Part shown: one piece after another, positions 28,945 through 33,648 of the stretch | How positions within the stretch are numbered: position 1 is the first letter of the stretch | Layout of the letters: the number at the start of each line of letters is the position of its first letter | NCBI GenBank assembly: GCA_025350505.1 | Contig: JANXXS010000356.1 | Span: 1 to 33,648, forward strand | Reading direction: 5' to 3' | Source of the DNA: Burkholderiales bacterium | GTDB taxonomy: Bacteria > Pseudomonadota > Gammaproteobacteria > Burkholderiales > Burkholderiaceae_C | DNA length: 33,648 bases | Translations under genes and position numbers: made by a program | Notes under the pieces: generated by a model | Told to the model about the DNA's origin: nothing | The model's database searches: none | The model's input: only the letters and a program-made list of their open reading frames with translations

Positions 28945-28972
28945 TTACGTTGCGCAACAGTGAATCCGTCAA
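28944..28972 (-). promoter_or_regulatory. Possible glnS promoter
   Basis: On the minus strand TTGACG (28972-28967, 5 of 6 to the -35 consensus) is followed after 17 bases by CGTAAA (28949-28944, only 3 of 6 to the -10 consensus). A start near 28937 would fall inside the palindrome. The -10 is poor, so this is tentative. Confidence 0.3.
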
Positions 28973-29041
28973 CGAGGCCCCGGTGTCGTCGCGTTGTCGA
29001 TGCATGCACGCTTCGTCGCGTGCGCAGCTGGAGAGAGACAA

Positions 29042-29470
29042 ATGAATCGCTCACTCGTTCTTGCAGCCGCTGCGGCGGCGGCCTTGTTCACGGCCACGGC
29101 CGCGAACGCCGCGCGGTTCGAATGGTCGATCGGCATCAATGTGCCGCCGGTCGCGACCTATGTGTCCAATGCACCAGCCTACTACGGTGCGCCGGCCTAC
29201 TACGCACCGGCGCCGGCCTACTACGCGCCGACGCCGTCCTACTACGAGCCGGCGCCCTACTACGCACCGCGCGTCGTCGAATACGCGCCGCGCCCGCGCA
29301 TCTGGCTGCCGCCCCCGCCGCGCCCGGCGTGGTTCCATGGTCATGACCGCTGGCACCACGACGGCGATCACGATCGCGACGACCGCCGTTTCGACCGCGA
29401 CGACCATCGTGGCGATCGCGAAGACCGCCGCGGCGATCATCGCGACGGCCGGGTCGACTGGCGGCGTTGA
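29042..29470 (+). CDS. Exported Tyr/Pro tandem-repeat protein with Asp/Arg/His-rich tail
   Basis: A 142-residue protein with a Sec signal peptide (MNRSLVLAAAAAAALFTATA, cleaved near ANA). Residues about 43-75 are imperfect tandem repeats of A-P-x-Y-Y (PAYYGAPAYYAPAPAYY), also visible in DNA as repeats of CCTACTACG. Residues about 98-142 are almost only Asp, Arg and His (HHDGDHDRDDRRFDRDDHRG), with a final DWRR. Similar YYAP proteins are widespread in proteobacteria and of unknown role; the tail could bind metal or nucleic acid or interact with cell-wall polymers, but nothing proves it. An ATG at 28994 is in frame, but 29042 begins the signal peptide and has GAGAGAG upstream. Confidence 0.75.
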   Translation: MNRSLVLAAAAAAALFTATAANAARFEWSIGINVPPVATYVSNAPAYYGAPAYYAPAPAYYAPTPSYYEPAPYYAPRVVEYAPRPRIWLPPPPRPAWFHGHDRWHHDGDHDRDDRRFDRDDHRGDREDRRGDHRDGRVDWRR

Positions 29471-29670
29471 GCCGCAACATCCGGGCCGCTTCCGGGAGCT
29501 TGCGAACGGGATGCGGCCTTGGCCTACGAACAGTGTCGGCGATGCCCGGCCGTTCGCAGGTCAGGCGTCCGACCCGCATCGCGGGCACGGCTTTGCATGA
29601 TGGTGGCTCCAGGGCGTGGCCGAGTTCGCGCCGTTTCGTTCACAGGGCGTTCGCGCCGGGAGAAACCATC

Positions 29671-30135
29671 ATGCCAATCCGAACCACCCTGCTTTCGACC
29701 GCGGCGCTGAGCGCGCTCGTGCTGGTCACCGCGTGCTCGTCGGCGCCGCCGCGGCGCGACGACCGCATCGCCGAGGCGCCGATCGTCAATGCGCCGGTCT
29801 ACGGCGAATACGGCCAGGTCACGAGCATCGACGTCATCGCGGTCGCTTCGCGTCCGTCCGGCGCCGGCGCCATCATCGGCGCGGTGCTCGGCGGCGTCGT
29901 CGGCAACCAGTTCGGCGCAGGTGCGGGCCGTGCGCTCGCGACCGGTGCAGGCGTCGTCGGCGGTGCCGTCGCCGGCAACGCCGTCGAGAACCGGAACAAG
30001 CGCGACGACGAGGTCTTTCGCGTCGGCATCCGCCTCGACAACGGCGCGCAGCGCTTTATGGACTTCCATCGCATCGACGACCTGCGCGTCGGCGAGCGCG
30101 TCCGCTTCGACAACGGCCAGCTCTATCGCAACTGA
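29671..30135 (+). CDS. Glycine-zipper 2TM outer-membrane lipoprotein (SlyB/Pcp-like)
   Basis: A 154-residue lipoprotein. The signal ends with lipobox VTACSS (Cys about residue 22). Residues about 46-58 (YGQVTSIDVIAVA) and the glycine-zipper segment GAGAIIGAVLGGVVGNQFGAG are typical of the SlyB / Pcp / 17 kDa surface antigen group. The C-terminal FRVGIRLDNGAQRFMDF and VGERVRFDNGQLY form the final beta domain. Such proteins sit in the outer membrane and stabilise it. The ATG at 29671 has GGGAGA at suitable distance. The 200 bases between this gene and the upstream one hold no other feature I can support. Confidence 0.88.
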   Translation: MPIRTTLLSTAALSALVLVTACSSAPPRRDDRIAEAPIVNAPVYGEYGQVTSIDVIAVASRPSGAGAIIGAVLGGVVGNQFGAGAGRALATGAGVVGGAVAGNAVENRNKRDDEVFRVGIRLDNGAQRFMDFHRIDDLRVGERVRFDNGQLYRN

Positions 30136-30140
30136 CGTCT

Positions 30141-30171
30141 CGCGTGACTTCGCGTCGCGCGCGACTTCGCG
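30141..30171 (+). repeat. Short direct repeat after the SlyB-like gene
   Basis: CGCGTGACTTCGCG (30141-30154) is repeated as CGCGCGACTTCGCG (30158-30171), 13 of 14 identical, with a 17-base period. It lies in the 75-base gap between convergent genes. No terminator hairpin with a T run is visible here, so the role is unknown. Confidence 0.4.
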
Positions 30172-30210
30172 GTCCGACGGCGCACGCAGCGCCTCGGGCC
30201 GCCTTCGCTT

Positions 30211-30504
30211 CTAGCCCTTCTCGCGCAGGCGCGCCATCTCGCTCGCCACCATGCGCTGGCGCAGGCCCTCGCCCTGCAGCGAGAGCAAGGTGACGATGCC
30301 GTGGATGGCCAGGCCCAGCCCCCAGCCGAGCAGCGGAAAAACCGCCCAGCGCGGGCCGCCCGTGTAGGCGTTGACGGCGAAGAGGCCAAGGTTGACGAGG
30401 ACGAAGACGAGCAGGTGGACGAGAAATCCCATCTTGATGCCGACGCGCCGGCGTGCGCGGCGCTCGAGTGCGCGTTCGTCGTCGACAGGTTCGTTGCGGT
30501 TCAT
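30211..30504 (-). CDS. 2TM domain-containing small membrane protein
   Basis: A 97-residue protein of the 2TM domain family: a charged N-terminus (ERALERRARRRVGIKMGF), helix one (LVHLLVFVLVNLGLFAVNAY), a Gly/Pro/Trp loop (TGGPRWAVFPLLGWGLGLAI) forming helix two, and a charged C-terminal helix. This module is often found fused to or encoded beside LytS-type histidine kinases. Here it lies 25 bases after the LytTR regulator gene in the same direction, so it is probably the third gene of that operon and may modulate the kinase (inference). Confidence 0.85.
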   Translation of the reverse strand: MNRNEPVDDERALERRARRRVGIKMGFLVHLLVFVLVNLGLFAVNAYTGGPRWAVFPLLGWGLGLAIHGIVTLLSLQGEGLRQRMVASEMARLREKG

Positions 30505-30529
30505 GATGCGTTCTCCCTGAGGTCGTGGC

Positions 30530-31345
30530 CTACATGGCCTTGAATCGGTGCGCGTACAGGCGGCTGACGACCAGCTTTTCGGGCCGTCCCTGCAGCTTCA
30601 ACGTGACGCGGCCACTCTCTTCGCGTTCGGCCGAGGCGATCGCTTCGGCGCGCACCACGGTGCCGCGATGGATCTGCCAGAAACGGCTCGCGTCGAGGCG
30701 CGGCACCAGCTCGCGCAGGGAGGTGCGTATCAGGTGCTCGCGCGTCGCCGTGACGACGCGCACGTATTTGTCGGCGGCCTCGAAGTAGGCGACGTCGTCG
30801 ATGCGCACCATGTGGATGGCGTTGCCGACGCCGACCTGCAGAACGTGCAGCGGCTCGCTGTCGGCGGCCATCGTCGCGACGGCGCCGGTCGCGCCGAGCA
30901 GGCCGCGCAGGCGCTCGACGACGGCGCCGAGCTCTTTGGCCGGCGCCATGTCGGAGCGGGCGGCAAGCGTGCCCTGCAGGCGCTTGACGGTCGCCTGGAG
31001 CCGCGCCGTCTGCACGGGCTTGAGCAGGTAGTCGACCGCGGCACGCTCGAAGGCCTGTAGCGCGTACCGGTCGTAAGCGGTGACGAAGACGAGCAGCGGG
31101 AACGGGCCTTCGTCGTCGGGCCAGTCCTCGGCCAGCGCCTGCGCCGCTTCGAGGCCGCTCATGCCGGGCATGCGGATGTCGAGGAAGACGACGTCGGGCC
31201 GATGCGTCAGGGCTTGCGCGACCGCGGTCTCGCCATCGCCGACGACGGCTGCGATCTCGAGCCCGGGCCAGAGTGCGGCGAGCTCGATGCGCAGCGCCTC
31301 GGCGAGCAGCGGCTCGTCTTCGGCGATGACGGCGCTGGCCTTCAC
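30530..31345 (-). CDS. LytTR-family response regulator
   Basis: A 271-residue regulator with a receiver domain (residues 1-120) and a LytTR DNA-binding domain (about 165-268). The phospho-acceptor is D56 (VVFLDIRMPG), the acidic pocket E9-D10-E11 and the conserved lysine K109 (DYLLKP). The LytTR part has VGVGNAIHMVRIDDVAYFEA, TSLRELVPRLDASRFWQIHRG and the final KLVVSRLYAHRFKAM. It would bind direct repeats upstream of target genes when phosphorylated by the kinase encoded just upstream, whose stop codon overlaps this ATG (ATGA). It resembles AlgR-type regulators in architecture; the targets cannot be seen here. Confidence 0.92.
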   Translation of the reverse strand: MKASAVIAEDEPLLAEALRIELAALWPGLEIAAVVGDGETAVAQALTHRPDVVFLDIRMPGMSGLEAAQALAEDWPDDEGPFPLLVFVTAYDRYALQAFERAAVDYLLKPVQTARLQATVKRLQGTLAARSDMAPAKELGAVVERLRGLLGATGAVATMAADSEPLHVLQVGVGNAIHMVRIDDVAYFEAADKYVRVVTATREHLIRTSLRELVPRLDASRFWQIHRGTVVRAEAIASAEREESGRVTLKLQGRPEKLVVSRLYAHRFKAM

Positions 31346-32469
31346 GGGCGGGGCTCCTCGGCGGTGTGCTGGGCCATGTCGAGGGGCAGGCGGATCGTCG
31401 CCAGCGTGCCGCCCTCGGCATCGTCGGCGGGCGCGAGCGTGAACGAGGCGCGGTCGCCGTAGAGCGTGGCGAGTCTTTCACGCACATGGGCCAGTCCATA
31501 GCCATCGCCCGGCACGGCGACGCGCGACAGGCCGGCACCGCTGTCGCGTACGCGGAGCACCAGCGTATCGCCCTCGCGCGCCGCGCCGACGTCGATGCGC
31601 CCGCCGGCGACGTGCGGCTCGAGGCCGTGCTTGATGCTGTTCTCGACCAGCGGCTGCAGCAGCAGCGGCGGCAGCTGCGCGCCGGCCAGCTCGGGCGGCA
31701 GCTCGAAGCGCGTCGTCAGGCGTGCGCCCATGCGCACCTGCATCAGTGCCAGGTAGTCGCGCAGCCGGCCGAACTCGGCCTCGAGCGGATGCAGGCTGGC
31801 GCGCGAGCCGGCGAGCGAGGCACGCAGGAAGGCGATCAGTTGGTCGAGCATCTGCTGCGCCCGCGCCGGGTCGACGCCGATCAGCACGCGCAGGTTGGCC
31901 AGCGTGTTGAACAGCATGTGCGGCTCGAGCTGCGATTCGAGCAGCTTGAGCTGCTGCTCGGCGGCCTGGCGCTGCGCCGTCTCGACCTCGGTCTTCTGTG
32001 CCGCGATGACTTCGCGCGACTGGAAGAAATAGGTGATGACGATGGCCGGCAGCAGGGCGAGCACGAGCAGCGACAGCGTGTCGCGAAAGCCGGAGTTGAA
32101 AGGGCCGGGCGAGTTCAGGCCGGTGAGCCGGTTGGCGATCTCGTTGCCCGCCGCGTAGCCGAGCACCGCGCCGACGGCGACGATGACCAGCATCCAGATC
32201 CAGCCCGGCCAGGCGCCGCCGGCCGAGGCGGCGCCGAACAGCGGGATCGACGTGCGCGTGGCGACCAGGTCGCGGCCCAGGTCGATGAAGAGCCAGCACA
32301 TCGTCGAGATGCAGAGCGAATAGACGATCGTCGTGCCGAAGTCGTGGCGTGCCAGCGCCCAGATGCAGACCGCGATCAGCAGCGCCGCGGCCCAGGTCTT
32401 GACGCCGCGCATCGCGAAGCCGCGCCAATGGCCGGGGCGGTGAAAGGGGCGGGCGGCAATCGACGGCAT
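31342..32469 (-). CDS. LytS/AlgZ-type membrane sensor histidine kinase
   Basis: A 375-residue kinase of the His_kinase family. Four hydrophobic helices (about residues 26-40, 45-63, 88-108 and 130-149) form the membrane sensor. A coiled linker (EVETAQRQAAEQQLKLLESQ) follows, then the phospho-acceptor H184 in QLEPHMLFNTLANLR. The ATP-binding HATPase_c domain has the N box in QPLVENSIKHGLEP and the G box in GDGYGLAHVRERL. No periplasmic domain is large enough to be a ligand pocket, so sensing is probably in the membrane. The start at ATG 32469 is preferred over an in-frame GTG at 32526; neither has a good Shine-Dalgarno. It forms an operon with the LytTR regulator and the 2TM protein. Confidence 0.9.
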   Translation of the reverse strand: MPSIAARPFHRPGHWRGFAMRGVKTWAAALLIAVCIWALARHDFGTTIVYSLCISTMCWLFIDLGRDLVATRTSIPLFGAASAGGAWPGWIWMLVIVAVGAVLGYAAGNEIANRLTGLNSPGPFNSGFRDTLSLLVLALLPAIVITYFFQSREVIAAQKTEVETAQRQAAEQQLKLLESQLEPHMLFNTLANLRVLIGVDPARAQQMLDQLIAFLRASLAGSRASLHPLEAEFGRLRDYLALMQVRMGARLTTRFELPPELAGAQLPPLLLQPLVENSIKHGLEPHVAGGRIDVGAAREGDTLVLRVRDSGAGLSRVAVPGDGYGLAHVRERLATLYGDRASFTLAPADDAEGGTLATIRLPLDMAQHTAEEPRP

Positions 32470-32662
32470 GGGACGATTCTGAAGGCGAGCGGCGAGGGCA
32501 GGCGATTCCGTCGCTTGGGTCTGCACTGTCGCGGCGCCGGCATCCCGGTTGCCAGTGCCATGCGACGAAGCGAAGGGCAGGGGCGCGAAGCGGCTCCAGC
32601 GCGGCGCCAGGTGGCCTTGTGCCGCCGGGGGGTTTGGCCTGGGCCCGTGCCTGCGCGGGGGC

Positions 32663-32668
32663 TATATT
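32663..32668 (+). promoter_or_regulatory. Candidate -10 box before the M14 carboxypeptidase gene
   Basis: TATATT is a lone AT-rich hexamer in very GC-rich DNA, 39 bases before the ATG at 32707, and matches 5 of 6 of the -10 consensus. No good -35 lies 16-18 bases upstream, so an activator or alternative promoter would be needed. It sits in the divergent region shared with the histidine kinase gene. Confidence 0.3.
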
Positions 32669-32706
32669 GCCCGGCCGCGCCGGCTGGAGGCGCTTCGGGA
32701 GTCTGG

Positions 32707-33648
32707 ATGCAGAGGATGGTGCGGTCGCCTGCGCGGCGCTGGCTGGCGGTGGCCGGCCTGATCGGTTTCGGCGCGTGTTCATCGCCCATGCCGAGGTACG
32801 TGGTGCCGCCGCCGTCGTCGGTCGCGGCGGTGCCGTCGCTGGTGCGGCCGCGGGCCGCTGCGCCGTCGGTCGACGCTCCCGCACCGGTTTCAAACCTGGC
32901 GCCAGCGCCGGTCGTCGTCGCGCCGACACCGGACGTCGTCTCCGTGCCGGCGATCTCGCCCGCCGTCGCGGCGCGCTTTCCGGAGCCTGCGGTCAGCTTC
33001 GCGACGCCGGCCTTCGAACCGGGCCGCACCGCCTTCACACGCAACGACGAGCTGCGCGCGATCCTGCACGGCCTGGTGCGCGCCGGCGACGGCTCGGCGC
33101 GCGGCACGGCGATCGACGTGCTGCCGCTCGGCAGCTCGCAGCGTGGCGCGCCGCTCGAAGCACTGGCGTTCACACGGCAAGCCGATGCCGCGCCGGCCGC
33201 TGCCAGCTCGGCGTCGGCACCGCCCGCGGCGCCCGCGCGTCGACCGGCCGTCCTGATCGTCGCCGGCCAGCATGGCGACGAGCCGGCGGGTACCGAAGCG
33301 CTCGTCGTCGTCGCCCAACAGCTCGCCGCCGGTCGCTTCGACCGCGTCCTCGACCAGATCGACGTGTTCCTGCTGCCGCGCGCCAATCCCGATGGCGCGG
33401 CGCTCGGCCAGCGCAGCGCCGCCGACGGCAGCGACATCAACCGCGACCACCTGCTCCTCGCCACGCCGGAAGCGCAGGCCCAGGCCCAGCTCGAGCGCGA
33501 CATCGCGCCCATCGTCGTGCTCGACCTGCACGAATACGCCGTCGACTCGGCCCTCTACGTCGCCAAGTTCGGCGCCGTGCAGCGCTTCGACGCGCTGCTG
33601 CAGTACGCGACCACCGGCAACCTCCATCCCTTCGTCACCAAGGCGGCG
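32707..33648 (+). CDS. M14-family zinc carboxypeptidase lipoprotein, N-terminal part (runs off window)
   Basis: At least 314 codons, open to the end of the window. The N-terminus is a lipoprotein signal with lipobox FGACSS (Cys about residue 24). A long Pro/Val/Ala linker (about residues 27-95) follows, then the M14 domain. Zinc ligands H and E are in VAGQHGDEPAGTE and the third, H, is in VLDLHEYAV. LLPRANPDGAA and DINRDHL are the usual substrate-binding blocks. It would cleave C-terminal residues from peptides, perhaps from peptidoglycan stem peptides, in the periplasm. The start ATG has GGGAG about five bases upstream. An Ala/Pro insert (about 160-180) lies within the domain. The C-terminal catalytic glutamate is beyond the window. 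Confidence 0.85.
   Translation, partial: MQRMVRSPARRWLAVAGLIGFGACSSPMPRYVVPPPSSVAAVPSLVRPRAAAPSVDAPAPVSNLAPAPVVVAPTPDVVSVPAISPAVAARFPEPAVSFATPAFEPGRTAFTRNDELRAILHGLVRAGDGSARGTAIDVLPLGSSQRGAPLEALAFTRQADAAPAAASSASAPPAAPARRPAVLIVAGQHGDEPAGTEALVVVAQQLAAGRFDRVLDQIDVFLLPRANPDGAALGQRSAADGSDINRDHLLLATPEAQAQAQLERDIAPIVVLDLHEYAVDSALYVAKFGAVQRFDALLQYATTGNLHPFVTKAA

Overview
The window is high-GC DNA, roughly two thirds G+C by eye, with strong G/C preference at third codon positions. It is most consistent with a proteobacterial chromosome, probably a betaproteobacterium of the Burkholderiales or a relative. That placement is an inference from gene content: SOS-type DnaE2, a glutathione-dependent formaldehyde dehydrogenase, a single glutaminyl-tRNA synthetase, SlyB-like and lipobox lipoproteins, and a LytTR two-component system. 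No rRNA, tRNA or CRISPR array was seen.

Bases 1-8120 look like an accessory or recently rearranged segment. It begins with the end of an IS3-like insertion sequence. Next come an ECF sigma factor and its zinc-motif anti-sigma factor, transcribed leftward, diverging from a diiron metallo-beta-lactamase-fold protein of the oxygen-binding ODP type. A DUF1330 gene with a clear promoter and a dyad follows, then a tyrosine recombinase, a 142-bp MITE-like element, a frameshifted M13 metallopeptidase lipoprotein gene, and a complete integron integrase (intI) with no recognisable cassettes.

IntI overlaps the start of dnaE2 (8069-11263), so a recombinase and an error-prone polymerase, both of classes usually under SOS control, are fused into one likely transcription unit. 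After dnaE2 come a prolyl-4-hydroxylase-like dioxygenase and a tiny exported Met/Lys/Pro/Ala-rich peptide that ends in a strong terminator.

Bases 12551-20849 are a leftward run of six closely spaced genes: a phospholipase D/cardiolipin-synthase-like lipoprotein, a MORN/YwqK-type exported protein, a GMC oxidoreductase, a class III alcohol dehydrogenase, an S9 prolyl oligopeptidase and an unknown protein. Diverging from it is a rightward operon of an exported peroxiredoxin, a Sel1-like protein and a DUF2177 membrane protein.

The right part (22411-33648) holds a sorbosone-dehydrogenase-like lipoprotein, a small membrane protein, a glycine-zipper stress protein, and the operon glnS - FKBP isomerase - S10 carboxypeptidase-like lipoprotein. 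It also holds two small envelope proteins (a Tyr/Pro tandem-repeat protein and a glycine-zipper lipoprotein) and a LytS/LytTR two-component operon with a small 2TM protein. An M14 carboxypeptidase lipoprotein runs off the right edge. This part reads as ordinary chromosome rich in cell-envelope functions.
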